A stretch of DNA of 64,000 bases. Source: Cloacibacterium normanense. GTDB lineage: Bacteria; Bacteroidota; Bacteroidia; Flavobacteriales; Weeksellaceae. Made by a program: the position numbers and the translations under genes. This document shows, piece by piece, positions 44,452 to 53,720 of the stretch. The stretch spans positions 372,001 to 436,000 of the forward strand of contig NZ_PTPZ01000001.1 of NCBI RefSeq assembly GCF_002943105.1, given 5' to 3'. The notes under the pieces were generated by a model, which had not been told where the DNA came from, ran no database searches, and saw only the letters and a program-made list of their open reading frames with translations. Every line of letters begins with the position of its first letter. Position 1 is the first letter of the stretch.

Positions 44452-46176
44452 CTAATTTTCTTCATTTAAAAGTTTAATGTAATAAGAAGGCAATGTTCCT
44501 GTAATCTTTTTAAAAGCATTGGTGAAAGTTTCAGAATTATTGAACCCAATTTCCTCAGAGATAGCAGCTATGGTATACTTTCTCATTTTTTCGTTCGTTT
44601 TAAGCTCTGAAACAATGTAGTTTATTCTGAGTTCATTTAAGTATTGAGTGAAATTTTTTCCTTTTAATTCATTGATTAACTTAGACAGATAATCTCTGTT
44701 CGTATCAAACTCTTTAGAAAGTGAATCTAATGTGATGTTTTTTCTTAAAAAATCTTGATTTTTTTCAAAGACCTCTATTTTATGGATGAGAGTCTGAAAT
44801 TTAGGATGAGAGGTTATGCTGTTTTTGTTCTCCTCATCATCTTGTTTATGGGTATTGAAGGGTTCATTTTCTGTAATGATTATTTTTCTGTGGTCAATTT
44901 TTTCAAGCAAGTCCTTTGCATGCTTCTCATATCTTTTGATTTTTTTTCTATTTTCAAAGATGATATAGATAAAAAGACCTGAGCAGATGATTAAAAATAA
45001 AATGAACCATATATAAATTGAATTTCGGTTATTCAGAGTTTTTATGAGTCCTTCTTTTTCCTTTATCAGCAAAGCAGTATCATACTTTTTGAAAATTTCT
45101 TTGGAAAGATTTTTTTGTGTCTTTGCAATAGCACTGTCTGCATAGATAAGTTGATCAATGTATTTTAATTGCTTTTTTACGTCTCCTTTTTTCTTGTAAT
45201 AATCAATAATAATTTCATATCCATCCCTGCACACAGGACTGTAATCTTGTATCGCATAAGAAATTGAATCGGATTGAATAAGATAACGGATAGCCTCATC
45301 TTCCTGATGAGATTCATATTTCACTTTGCCAATAAAGTAGTATAAAATTGAGAGATTAGAGTGATCTTTATTTTTTCTTAATAATCTTTCAGCAGATTGT
45401 AAGTAGCGTAATGACAAAGGCAAGTTTTTTAAATAGTAATAATTGATGCCTTTTAGCATGATGAAGTAATTGTAGTTGGAGTAGATTTTGTGTTTTTTAC
45501 ATTCCTTTATTCCTAACGCTACAAGTTCATTGCTTTTCTCATATAGCTCACATTTAGCATAAATATTGGCGAGTGAAAAAATAGAACCAATGTATGCACC
45601 TCTATCTTCATTGCGAGTGCCTATTTTAGCTTTCTGATAATCATAGTATTCTTTGAAAAGGGGTAAAGCTTCTTTATATTCTTCAGTTGCAGTTTTGAGT
45701 ATGCCTATTAGTAATTTTATACGGTAGAAAAATTCTTGATCGTCTTTTGGACTGTATTTTAAAGCTATTGAATATTGATCTAAAGCGTCCTTATACTTCC
45801 CCTCATTGTTGTATAATATCCCTTTAATAATGTATGCATTAGAAGGATAATTTTTATACGTTTTATTTTTTACCAGGGCAATGAGTGAGTCTGCATAGGG
45901 ATGTCCGTTTTCTCCCTTTAGATTTTTTATTCTGGCAATTTTATAATACCCATCATAGAGCAAATCTTTATTGTTGTCTTTTTTTCCTTTGGAGAGAATT
46001 ACATTCGCATAGAATTCAGCTTGTTCATTATCTATTTGATATGCATCATGATAAGCATTGTATATATACTGCGTACTTTTATTCTTTAATGAATCGGGTA
46101 TTTTAAATCCTTTTTTACTTTGAGAGAATAATAAAAAAGGACAGAGAAAAATTAAAATGAAATGAATTCTTTTCAT
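44452..46176 (-). CDS. TPR-containing AraC-type transmembrane regulator
   Basis: 574 residues: signal peptide (MKRIHFILIFLCPFLLFS), a periplasmic array of tetratricopeptide-like helices (about 30-380), one membrane helix (SIYIWFILFLIICSGLFIYII, about 385-406), a short cytosolic linker and a C-terminal AraC double HTH (LSKEFDTNRDYLSKLINEL and ISEEIGFNNSETFTNAFKK). This one-component layout is common in Flavobacteriia; the signal is unknown. It is the only minus-strand gene next to the plus-strand cassette array and could regulate it, but no evidence shows this. Confidence 0.9.
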   Translation of the reverse strand: MKRIHFILIFLCPFLLFSQSKKGFKIPDSLKNKSTQYIYNAYHDAYQIDNEQAEFYANVILSKGKKDNNKDLLYDGYYKIARIKNLKGENGHPYADSLIALVKNKTYKNYPSNAYIIKGILYNNEGKYKDALDQYSIALKYSPKDDQEFFYRIKLLIGILKTATEEYKEALPLFKEYYDYQKAKIGTRNEDRGAYIGSIFSLANIYAKCELYEKSNELVALGIKECKKHKIYSNYNYFIMLKGINYYYLKNLPLSLRYLQSAERLLRKNKDHSNLSILYYFIGKVKYESHQEDEAIRYLIQSDSISYAIQDYSPVCRDGYEIIIDYYKKKGDVKKQLKYIDQLIYADSAIAKTQKNLSKEIFKKYDTALLIKEKEGLIKTLNNRNSIYIWFILFLIICSGLFIYIIFENRKKIKRYEKHAKDLLEKIDHRKIIITENEPFNTHKQDDEENKNSITSHPKFQTLIHKIEVFEKNQDFLRKNITLDSLSKEFDTNRDYLSKLINELKGKNFTQYLNELRINYIVSELKTNEKMRKYTIAAISEEIGFNNSETFTNAFKKITGTLPSYYIKLLNEEN

Positions 46177-46373
46177 ACACGGTTATATCCTACAAAAATA
46201 GATATTTTATCAGTATTACAAAGTCTTTTTCAGTGATTTGAAGAGATAAATACAATGATGTAGTAAGACAAAAATATAGAAATTGATAAATTTCGGTAAA
46301 TACAATTTTTTATTTTGCTTAAATCATTTGATTTTTGTCTTAGTTATAATAAAAAATGATTTTAAATAATAAT

Positions 46374-46530
46374 TCCGATGGCACAGATTTCTAAACCGTG
46401 ACTTTTCAATCATATCATTTATTTTAATTAAATTTGTTAAGAACTAATAAACAAGAACTCAAATATCGAACTAAAAAATTACAATTATTAGATGATAAGA
46501 ATTTTACAATTATTTTTTGTCTATTTGAGT
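46374..46530 (+). repeat. Cassette-array intergenic repeat, copy 1
   Basis: The layout is a short hairpin box CCGATGGC-CAGATTTCTAA-CCGTGA, then an AT-rich middle, then inverted arms ACTCAAATA (46457-46465) and TATTTGAGT (46522-46530) around ttacaatta-tagatgataagaattt. Further copies lie at 47268, 48579, 49328, 50013 and 51462. Confidence 0.85.
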
Positions 46531-46642
46531 GATGTGGCAAAAGGAGCAGAGCGGATTTTGCCACATCGGTTCGGCGGATTATATCCGCAGATGTTGCTCG
46601 TCGCTACACGAACTTCGCACATCCGTCGAAACGTTATATGTC
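46531..46642. repeat. Double hairpin and core-like site before cassette 1
   Basis: Perfect 12-bp inverted repeat GATGTGGCAAAA/TTTTGCCACATC (46531-46542, 46556-46567), then GCGGAT/ATCCGC (46574-46579, 46583-46588), ending with GTTATATGTC (46633-46642). The last motif is complementary at 9 of 10 positions to the end of the following unit (47229-47238). Confidence 0.6.
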
Positions 46643-46677
46643 ATTTAAAAAAAATAACTTTAAACAAAGAATAAATA

Positions 46678-47223
46678 ATGAAAAAAATTTTCGCTATTGT
46701 AATCATTACAATTACAAATCTATGTTTTGCACAAAATGTTAAAAACAATGAATTAACAAATTTTGGACGTATTAATTTAGGGTTGCACGGACTTGATGCC
46801 TCTTATGAAATGCTAATTTCAAAAAAAATAGTTTGGGAAAACAGTATTGGTATGGGTATGGGTAGTAGTGTATATGGAAGTTCTGTTGAATATCTATTCG
46901 ACTTTACCAAACCTACACCTTATATTAAATCAGAATTAAAATACATTTATAATACTGAAAGGAGAATTTCAAAACAAAAAAGTATTCTGAATAATTCAGG
47001 AAATTATATTGGATTACAAACAAAATATAGTTTTGGAAATAATAATCATTACAAGTTAAACCAAACATTATTGACAGAGATTCATTGGGGAATTCAAAGA
47101 AATTTAGGAAAAAAATTCTTATTCAACACTCACATTGGACTTGGATATATTACAGATTTTGATTCGAAAGATGGGCATATAACACCTACAGTTGGATTAA
47201 GATTTGGTTATAAAATGTTCTAA
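46678..47223 (+). CDS. Secreted/outer-membrane beta-barrel-like protein (cassette 1)
   Basis: 181 residues: signal peptide (MKKIFAIVIITITNLCFAQ), then alternating amphipathic beta strands rich in aromatic ends (YIGLQTKYSFG, HIGLGYITDF) and a closing PTVGLRFGYKMF, as in small outer-membrane barrels of about eight strands. No named family recognised. First gene of an array of same-strand units separated by a common intergenic repeat; it lacks a neighbour with related function. Confidence 0.75.
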   Translation: MKKIFAIVIITITNLCFAQNVKNNELTNFGRINLGLHGLDASYEMLISKKIVWENSIGMGMGSSVYGSSVEYLFDFTKPTPYIKSELKYIYNTERRISKQKSILNNSGNYIGLQTKYSFGNNNHYKLNQTLLTEIHWGIQRNLGKKFLFNTHIGLGYITDFDSKDGHITPTVGLRFGYKMF

Positions 47224-47267
47224 AAAGCGACAGATAACATATTCTATGACAAAACACAAATAAAAAA

Positions 47268-47449
47268 TCCGATGACACAGATTTCTATTCTGTGACCTTC
47301 CACAAATCATATCATTTACTTTAATTAGATTTGTTAAGAACGAATAAACAAAAACTCAAATAACGAACAAAATAAATACTTACAATCATTTATAAACGAA
47401 TATTTCCTTGATTATAAGAATTTTACAATTGTACTTCGTCTATTTGAGT
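47268..47449 (+). repeat. Cassette-array intergenic repeat, copy 2
   Basis: Same layout as copy 1 with a longer middle; arms ACTCAAATAACGAAC and TTCGTCTATTTGAGT, the second arm followed at once by GTTATCGG (47450-47457). Confidence 0.85.
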
Positions 47450-47489
47450 GTTATCGGTAATCTCTAAAAAACTATTAACATAACAGAGA

Positions 47490-48506
47490 ATGAAAATTAA
47501 AATTATAATATTTTTTTTACTAATTATTAACCTTTCTTTTAGTCAGCAGAAAAAAATAATTAATAATGAATCTACGACTTTCCAATTAACAAGTAGAGAT
47601 GAAAATATAGATTTTATAGTTTTTGATACAAAACTTGAAACTAAAAAGCCTATTTTTCTTTGGTGTCAAGGTTCACTTCCTTATCCACTTTATGTAAATT
47701 CGAAGGAAGGAATCTGGTTAATTGGCGGTGGAATTACAAATTTTGATATTGAGAAGATTACAAAGAATTATTATCTAGTAATCGTCTCTATGCCTAAAAC
47801 GCCATTAGTTGCAGAGGAAAGCCAAATAAATGATTCCTATTGGTATTTTGGCCACTCAAAGGACAAAAACATTCCAACAGAAGAATTTCAAAAAGCAGAT
47901 TTTTTAGAAAACTATACAAACCGAGCAATAAAAGTTTTAAAGTTTTTGCACAAGCAAAAATGGGTTGACAACTCAAAACTAATAATTGCAGGTCATTCAC
48001 AAGGTTCAAAAGTTGCCACAAAAATTGCGAAAAATTATAAGGCAGTAACAAAACTTGGATTATTTGGAGCAAATCCATTCGGAAGAATTGATCAAAACAT
48101 AAGAGAATCAAGAAAAGACGCAGAAAATAAAAAAATAACTTGGGAAAAAGCAAATAAAGAAATTGAGGAAGAATATGAAATTTATCGTAATGCGAATAAT
48201 CCGCAAAAAGTAAAAGCAAATGTCAATTTAATTGCATGGAGATCTTTTTCCGAACCTTTAATAGACGATTGGTTAGAAATTAATAAGCCAATTTATTTAG
48301 CGTACGGTACATACGATATCGCAAGTGATTTATGCGATTTGGTTCCTTTATACTTCATAAGAAATCATAAAACTAATCTGACTTATAAAAGATATCTAAA
48401 CCTTGAACATAATTTTTTTGAAGTCGGTGAAGATGGAAGAGCAAACCACGATAAACCACATTGGAAAGAAGTTATGAATAATTTTGTTGAATGGACTTTG
48501 AAATGA
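47490..48506 (+). CDS. Secreted alpha/beta hydrolase (cassette 2)
   Basis: 338 residues with a signal peptide (MKIKIIIFFLLIINLSFSQ). Nucleophile elbow GHSQGS (around residue 168), acid candidate in AYGTYDIASD and catalytic histidine in LNLEHNFFEV. An insertion rich in Lys/Glu helices (RESRKDAENKKITWEKANKE) may form a lid. Probably a periplasmic or surface esterase or peptidase-like enzyme; the substrate is not evident. The unit ends are GTTATCGGTAATCTC (47450) and GAGACTACCGATAATAAC (48514), nearly reverse complements. Confidence 0.8.
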   Translation: MKIKIIIFFLLIINLSFSQQKKIINNESTTFQLTSRDENIDFIVFDTKLETKKPIFLWCQGSLPYPLYVNSKEGIWLIGGGITNFDIEKITKNYYLVIVSMPKTPLVAEESQINDSYWYFGHSKDKNIPTEEFQKADFLENYTNRAIKVLKFLHKQKWVDNSKLIIAGHSQGSKVATKIAKNYKAVTKLGLFGANPFGRIDQNIRESRKDAENKKITWEKANKEIEEEYEIYRNANNPQKVKANVNLIAWRSFSEPLIDDWLEINKPIYLAYGTYDIASDLCDLVPLYFIRNHKTNLTYKRYLNLEHNFFEVGEDGRANHDKPHWKEVMNNFVEWTLK

Positions 48507-48513
48507 AAATAAA

Positions 48514-48579
48514 GAGACTACCGATAATAACTAGAGTTTCGTTGCGTGCGGAGCACGAACAATGAAACTCCTGTTGAAC
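48514..48579. repeat. attC-like imperfect hairpin after cassette 2
   Basis: It begins with ACCGATAATAAC, then GAGTTTC (48534-48540) pairs with GAAACTC (48564-48570) and CGTGC with GCACG inside, and it ends with GTTGAAC (48573-48579), which fits the integron core GTTRRRY. About 60 bp, the size of short attC sites. Confidence 0.5.
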
Positions 48580-48760
48580 CCGATGGCGCGGATTTTTAAT
48601 CCGTGACTTTCCACAAATCATATTTTTTACTTTAATTAAATTTGTTAAGAACTAATAAACAAAAACTCAAATAACGAACAAAATAAATACTTACAATCAT
48701 TTACAAACGAATATTTCCTTGATTATAAGAATTTTACAACTATACTTCGTCTATTTGAGT
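48579..48760 (+). repeat. Cassette-array intergenic repeat, copy 3
   Basis: Closest in sequence to copy 2, including the longer middle; ends TATTTGAGT then GTTAAGTG (48761). Confidence 0.85.
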
Positions 48761-48805
48761 GTTAAGTGATATTATATCAAAAAACACTGTAAAAATTAAG
48801 CTACA

Positions 48806-49324
48806 ATGAAATTTATGATAAATGTTAGCGAAGAACAAATTTTGCCGGAGGAAAAATTTCTACTTATTGATAGTTTATATGATTTTGAATTCCCAAAATG
48901 TATAAATGAATTAAAAAGAGAAAGATATTCTAAAAAATCAGATGAAGAATTTGAGTTGATAAAACAAGAATTTGAATCATTTCTAAGAGAAAACGAAAAC
49001 CCCAATTTAATTTCTGTAGGAATGTATAAATCTTATGCAGACATAAATTTACCTAAAACCTATGATGTAATTTTTGATATAAGAAATAAAAGTAGATTTT
49101 GGTATCAAAAAACAATTGTTAAATATGCATATAATTATAAAGATATTTTTCATACAGATTTATGGCAAGGACATTCTTCTCATTTAATAATTGAAATTAT
49201 TGGAAAACCACCTATTATATTCAATGAACTGAACATCAATTATAAAGATACAAATAAGACTTGTATAGGATTATGCAATAAATTTGATTGGGAATTTATA
49301 AAACAAAAAAATAACAACGCCTAA
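48806..49324 (+). CDS. Hypothetical cytosolic protein (cassette 3)
   Basis: 172 residues, no signal peptide, unlike most genes of the array. It has a Lys/Glu-rich helical first half (ELIKQEFESFLREN) and a beta-rich second half with SRFWYQKTIVKYAYNYKDIFHTD and GHSSHLIIEIIGKPP. I recognise no family. It stands alone between repeat copies 3 and 4. The protein ends six bases before the inverse-core-like CGCCTAAC. Confidence 0.65.
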   Translation: MKFMINVSEEQILPEEKFLLIDSLYDFEFPKCINELKRERYSKKSDEEFELIKQEFESFLRENENPNLISVGMYKSYADINLPKTYDVIFDIRNKSRFWYQKTIVKYAYNYKDIFHTDLWQGHSSHLIIEIIGKPPIIFNELNINYKDTNKTCIGLCNKFDWEFIKQKNNNA

Positions 49325-49327
49325 CAT

Positions 49328-49470
49328 CCCGATGTCTCAGTTTTCTAATCCGTGACTCATTTATTTTCATTAAATTCGATATAAACTAATAAACAAGAAA
49401 TCAAATTCAGAACTAAACACTTACAATTATTAGATGATAAGAATTTTACAATTATTCTTCGTCTATTTGA
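49328..49470 (+). repeat. Cassette-array intergenic repeat, copy 4
   Basis: Short form; the left arm is degenerate (AAATCAAATTCAGAAC) while the right arm TTCGTCTATTTGAGT is kept. Confidence 0.8.
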
Positions 49471-49513
49471 GTATCATCGGCAATCTTAAAATAAAACTTC
49501 AAAAACAAACATT

Positions 49514-49882
49514 ATGAAAAATTTCGCAAGAATCTTGACAACATTTATTTTACTTCTTATTGCGCAGAATTTTTATTCACAAGCCAACAATAATAACAAA
49601 ACTGTTGAACTTGAAAATCAAAACTTAAAATTTAAAGCTGACAATATTTTAGAAAATAAAACAACTGGTATTATTACATTTTTCGGCAATGCTGCATTAA
49701 TGTCTGATTCAATTAATTTTGAAGGGGCAGAAAAAATTATCTTTAATACCCAAACAAAAAAAATTGAAATTTTAAAGCCAAAAAATTTTAAAATTTTTCA
49801 CCTTAATTATTTGATAAAAGAAAAATCTGATAATTATAATTTAATGATTTACGATATGAAAGAAAATACTTTAACGCTTTAA
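49514..49882 (+). CDS. Secreted OstA/LptC-like protein (cassette 4)
   Basis: 122 residues with a signal peptide (MKNFARILTTFILLLIAQNFYS). The mature part reads LKFKADNILENKTTGIITFFGNAALMSDSINFEGAEKIIF in pattern, i.e. the short repeated strands seen in OstA/LptA-type jellyrolls, in only partial length. Possibly a periplasmic lipid- or LPS-binding fragment; this is inference from pattern. The unit starts with GTATCATCGGCAATCTT and ends AAGACTGCCGATAAC (49921-49935), largely complementary. Confidence 0.7.
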   Translation: MKNFARILTTFILLLIAQNFYSQANNNNKTVELENQNLKFKADNILENKTTGIITFFGNAALMSDSINFEGAEKIIFNTQTKKIEILKPKNFKIFHLNYLIKEKSDNYNLMIYDMKENTLTL

Positions 49883-50012
49883 ATATTGCTTTTTTTTGTT
49901 AATTTTTTAGAATGAAAATAAAGACTGCCGATAACATGGGTTTTGCAAGGCGCGGGTTTGAAGATATCCTTTGGGAGATTTGAGACTATACACGCAAAAA
50001 AAAATCCATTTT

Positions 50013-50159
50013 CCCCGATTGCGCAGTTTTCTAATCCGTGACTCATTTATTTTCATTAAATTCGATATAAATTAATAAACAAGAAATCAAATACTGTACT
50101 AAACACTTACAATTATTAGATGATAAGAATTTTACAATTATTATTCGTCTATTTGAGTG
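50013..50159 (+). repeat. Cassette-array intergenic repeat, copy 5
   Basis: Nearly identical to copy 4 in its middle part. The right arm TATTTGAGT-like end is followed by GGTATATG. Confidence 0.8.
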
Positions 50160-50193
50160 GTATATGAAATAATGCAAAAAAACCGCATAGAAT

Positions 50194-50580
50194 ATGAAAA
50201 ATTTATTTAAATCAACATTAATTTTACTTATTTCGGTAATTTTAATTTCTTGCCTTCCTATGCCAGGAAGTCCAATGACAGCATTTATTGTAAAAAATAC
50301 TTCTGAAAAGCCTATAAGTTTTTCTGCAAGCGTAATAAAAATGTCGCAAACATTTGGACCTCAAGAAGTAACAAACTCATTTACGGTTAAAGCAAAAGAC
50401 AGCATTATTGTAAGACAAACTTATTTTAAAAAAGATGGCGAAAATCCACAAAACTGGTTTTCTAAATTTGATATCTTTCCAGTAGAAGGTATTGAAATGA
50501 ATAATCCAAACCTTGCTGAAAATTGGAAAAAAACATCTAATGAAAATGTCCCAACCTATACATTTACCATAAACAAATGA
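50194..50580 (+). CDS. Lipoprotein (cassette 5, gene 1)
   Basis: 128 residues with a lipobox (LLISVILISC, lipidated Cys about residue 20). The mature part is a probable beta-sandwich (TAFIVKNTSEKPISFSASVIK; DSIIVRQTYFKK). Family not recognised. Its stop overlaps the start of the next gene (ATGA), so the two form an operon inside one cassette-like unit. Confidence 0.75.
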   Translation: MKNLFKSTLILLISVILISCLPMPGSPMTAFIVKNTSEKPISFSASVIKMSQTFGPQEVTNSFTVKAKDSIIVRQTYFKKDGENPQNWFSKFDIFPVEGIEMNNPNLAENWKKTSNENVPTYTFTINK

Positions 50581-51461
50581 AATCTCTAAAAATAATCTTA
50601 ATTTTTACTTCGGTTTTTGCATATTCGCAATCCAATATTTTTGATAGACTTTCTGTATTAGACAACAATGGGAAAACTTGGTATAATATTGATGGTTACA
50701 GCGTAACAAGTGAAGTTTTTAACAATTCTTTTGACGAAAAAGGGTTAAAGAAAATTTTTAAAAAGCATAATATTACTGAAACCGATTTAAAAATTAGAGA
50801 TGAAAAAATTGATTTCAATAATTATTTCATCACAAAAAAACAGAATATCGCTGGAAACATTTTTCAAACTAATAATTACTATTTTGTGGAGAATCCTACC
50901 AATACTACTACTGTTGTTTGGTTTGTAAAAAATGGAATCACAGATAGAGAGACCGAGGAAGAATTAGTTAATAGAATAATTAAGAACCAAATTCCTAGAG
51001 AAAATTTTGTTCAGTTGCAAATCCAGTCAATTGATTTTGTAGGAAGAAAAATAGAACTTGGGAATAGTTGCTATTGGTCATATTTAAATACGGTGCAATG
51101 TCCTTACTTTGGAGAAATGAATTGGTCTATCCATAAAACTTTGGAAGACGCAAAACAATCTGTTGAAAATCAATTTAATATAACAAAAACAAGAAAAAAT
51201 ACAAAAATTGCAAGTGAAAATATTGTTGATGTTGAATTTGAAGGCATTCCAACCAAAGCAAAAAAAGTTATCGTAGAGTTTACAGGAGTTAATTCTGCTC
51301 TAGCGGGAATGTCAGGAGGAAAATCATTGACCGTTTATTACATTGCAGAAAATGTGAGAAACAAGAATATAAGTTGTGTGATGAGTTTTTGGAATAATGA
51401 TCTAATTAATCCTGAAACGAAATTACCTCCATTATTAGAAAAAGTAATGAAAGTAAAATAA
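50577..51461 (+). CDS. Secreted hypothetical protein (cassette 5, gene 2)
   Basis: 294 residues with a signal peptide (MKSLKIILIFTSVFAYS). It has two cysteines (SCYWSYLNTVQCPYFG) spaced for a disulfide and a C-terminal beta-rich part with GMSGGKSLTVYYIAENV. I recognise no family. Translation is coupled to the preceding lipoprotein, suggesting the pair acts together in the periplasm or at the outer membrane. Confidence 0.7.
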   Translation: MKSLKIILIFTSVFAYSQSNIFDRLSVLDNNGKTWYNIDGYSVTSEVFNNSFDEKGLKKIFKKHNITETDLKIRDEKIDFNNYFITKKQNIAGNIFQTNNYYFVENPTNTTTVVWFVKNGITDRETEEELVNRIIKNQIPRENFVQLQIQSIDFVGRKIELGNSCYWSYLNTVQCPYFGEMNWSIHKTLEDAKQSVENQFNITKTRKNTKIASENIVDVEFEGIPTKAKKVIVEFTGVNSALAGMSGGKSLTVYYIAENVRNKNISCVMSFWNNDLINPETKLPPLLEKVMKVK

Positions 51462-51609
51462 CCCCGATGGCGCAGTTTTTTAATCCGTGACTCACCAATA
51501 CTTTAATTAAATCTGATAGAAAGGAATAAACAAGAACTCAAATACCGAACTAAACACTTACATTTATTAGATGATAAGAATTTTACAATTATTCTTCGTC
51601 TATTTGAGT
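51462..51609 (+). repeat. Cassette-array intergenic repeat, copy 6
   Basis: Arms ACTCAAATACCGAAC and TTCGTCTATTTGAGT, then GTTAGCGG (51610-51617). Confidence 0.85.
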
Positions 51610-51641
51610 GTTAGCGGGAATCTCTAAAAAACTACCACATA

Positions 51642-52466
51642 ATGAAAATTCAATTTTTACTTTTCCTAATGATTATAAATTTCTCGTATTCTCAAGATAA
51701 ACTTTTTTTATATGATTATACTTTCATTTCTGATTCTACAAATAAAATGAATGTAAAAAATGAAATAATGATTTTGAATATTCAAAAAGATAGAACAGAA
51801 TTCTATAGTTACGAAAGATATTCTTCTGATTCTATACAGTTATCCGAAGCCAAAAAAGGGAATATGGCAATGCCAAAAAATAAAGTTCTGATTAATGAAA
51901 GAATTGTTAAATATCCTAATTCAAATCAAATTGATTTTATAACTTTTATATCTTGGGATAAATATATTGTAAAACAAGACATAGATCTAAAATGGAAATT
52001 GGAAAATAGATTTTCAAAAATTTTAGGTTATGATGTACAAGAAGCAACAACTGAATTCGGTGGAAGAAAGTGGATTGCTTGGTTTGCAAAAGAATTACCA
52101 ATTCCAGACGGTCCTTATAAATTCAAAAATCTTCCTGGTTTAATTTTAAAAATTGAAGACACTACTAAAAGTCATATTTTTGAATTAAAGGGAATAAGAA
52201 TAAATGATCATAATTTTACTTATCCCAATTTGAACAACTATAAAGTATATAAATTGAACTTTGACCAATACGTGAAAAAATTTAAAGACTATCGTAAAAA
52301 TCCAACTGCTGATTTAATTGGTCAAATTCCCGACCAAAGAGATGCAGAAGGAAACTTTAAAACTTCTGCTCAAATAATAAAAGAATTAAATGATAAATGG
52401 CTGGAAAACTTTAAAAAAGATAATAACATCATCGAAATAAATTTGTTACACCAAGAAAAACGATAG
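51642..52466 (+). CDS. GLPGLI family secreted protein (cassette 6)
   Basis: 274 residues with signal peptide MKIQFLLFLMIINFSYS. It carries the family hallmark in KFKNLPGLILKIED (about residue 165), preceded by GGRKWIAWFAKELPIPDGPY, the usual WYT--IP---GP-like lead. The GLPGLI family is of unknown function, restricted mainly to Bacteroidota, and exported. The unit is followed by a truncated repeat. Confidence 0.88.
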   Translation: MKIQFLLFLMIINFSYSQDKLFLYDYTFISDSTNKMNVKNEIMILNIQKDRTEFYSYERYSSDSIQLSEAKKGNMAMPKNKVLINERIVKYPNSNQIDFITFISWDKYIVKQDIDLKWKLENRFSKILGYDVQEATTEFGGRKWIAWFAKELPIPDGPYKFKNLPGLILKIEDTTKSHIFELKGIRINDHNFTYPNLNNYKVYKLNFDQYVKKFKDYRKNPTADLIGQIPDQRDAEGNFKTSAQIIKELNDKWLENFKKDNNIIEINLLHQEKR

Positions 52467-52510
52467 CGCGGTTTTCTTATCCGTGACTTTCCACAAATCA
52501 TATCATTTTA
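52461..52510 (+). repeat. Truncated array repeat (hairpin box only), copy 7
   Basis: CGATAGCGCGGTTTTCTTATCCGTGACTTT-type box and ccacaaatcatatcattt; the inverted ACTCAAATA/TATTTGAGT part is missing. Confidence 0.75.
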
Positions 52511-52604
52511 GATTTTCAGAATCATATAGTCTACCCAAAACCAAATAAAAAGTTTAAGTAGGAATTGTGTTATTATCTTCAATCTCATTACAATCTCATT
52601 ACAA

Positions 52605-53705
52605 ATGTCAAATATCAAATTTAAACTATTTTTTGTCTTTTTTAGTTTTTGTTTTTTATCAAAAGCACAGAATACATTTAAAATCATTGCTCATGTCGAA
52701 GGTGTGGAGCAAGGCTCTGTTCAAGGTGTTATTCTGCCAAGTTCAGGTTATGCAGGTTTAATGAAAGATGCTAAAATAAAGTTGCTAAACGGCATCTTCC
52801 GGCTTGAACTTCAGATGACCAAAACCAAGGAACCATTGCCTATTTATTTCTTTATTTTTAATGGGGAAAAACCATTTATGAAAACCGATGTTGTTCTGTT
52901 TTCGCCCAGAAGCCAGAAGTTAATAATAAAAAAAGACGGTAGTATAGTAATTGGAGATAATTCAATTAAACTTCAGAAACATGCTTATGATAAATATTTT
53001 AGGGATTACAATTCATCCTATGGACATTATACCGAAAAAGGCAGAAAATTAGTTAAACCAGACAAAAATCAAGTTGAGGAGATGATTGCTCTGCGGGACA
53101 AACTTGCTTTGAAAAAGGACTCTCTTCTTTTCGATTTTTCAAAAAACAATAAAAATTCATATTTCCTGCTCAATGATTTATCCCAAAATATTTATACATA
53201 TGGGTATAAGGAGATTTATGAAAAAACTTTTGATAATTTATCGCCAGTTATAAAGAAGTCGCAATGGGCAAAAAATGTCAGAGCAGAACTTATGGTTTCG
53301 AAGAATTTTCAATACGGAAAAGTTTTTACTGTTTACACGATCGGCAATGATGATTTGAGGAAATGGTACGGCAAAAAACTTACATTAGTTGATTTTTGGT
53401 TTTCTTACTGTTCTCCCTGTATAGCCGAAATGCCATTCTATTCAGATGTTTACACTAGGTATAAGGAGGCGGGTTTTGAAATAATAAGCATCTCCACAGA
53501 CCGTAGCCAGGATGTAGTAAATTGGAAAAAGCAGATTGATAAAAATAATATGCGTTGGCATCAGGTGTTAGACGAAAACGGAGTGGTGAGTAAAAAATTC
53601 AACATAACAAAATTTCCAACAAACTTCCTCTTAGATGAAAATGGGAAGATATTAAAAAGAGACGTTTCAAAAATAGAACTGCTTTCTATCCTTTCAAAAA
53701 TTTAA
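52605..53705 (+). CDS. TlpA-like thioredoxin-fold protein
   Basis: 366 residues: signal peptide (FKLFFVFFSFCFLSKAQ), an N-terminal DUF4369-like beta domain (about 25-130: FKIIAHVEGVEQGSVQG), a helical linker and a C-terminal AhpC/TlpA domain with VDFWFSYCSPCIAEMP (CxxC at about 268-271) and a cis-Pro region KFPTNFLLD. Periplasmic thiol-disulfide reductase or apocytochrome/metal-handling helper, a family abundant in Bacteroidota. Confidence 0.88.
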   Translation: MSNIKFKLFFVFFSFCFLSKAQNTFKIIAHVEGVEQGSVQGVILPSSGYAGLMKDAKIKLLNGIFRLELQMTKTKEPLPIYFFIFNGEKPFMKTDVVLFSPRSQKLIIKKDGSIVIGDNSIKLQKHAYDKYFRDYNSSYGHYTEKGRKLVKPDKNQVEEMIALRDKLALKKDSLLFDFSKNNKNSYFLLNDLSQNIYTYGYKEIYEKTFDNLSPVIKKSQWAKNVRAELMVSKNFQYGKVFTVYTIGNDDLRKWYGKKLTLVDFWFSYCSPCIAEMPFYSDVYTRYKEAGFEIISISTDRSQDVVNWKKQIDKNNMRWHQVLDENGVVSKKFNITKFPTNFLLDENGKILKRDVSKIELLSILSKI

Positions 53706-53720
53706 TTGCTTCAAACCCCC

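Noticed and set aside
46492-46674. 60-codon frame in the plus direction before cassette 1
   Set aside because: It lies wholly within the repeat copy and the double hairpin, so its codons are those of structured repeat DNA.
46374-51609. Regular repeats that might be a CRISPR array
   Set aside because: Repeats are 140-190 bp and are separated by whole genes of 0.4-1.3 kb; no short spacers and no cas genes are present.
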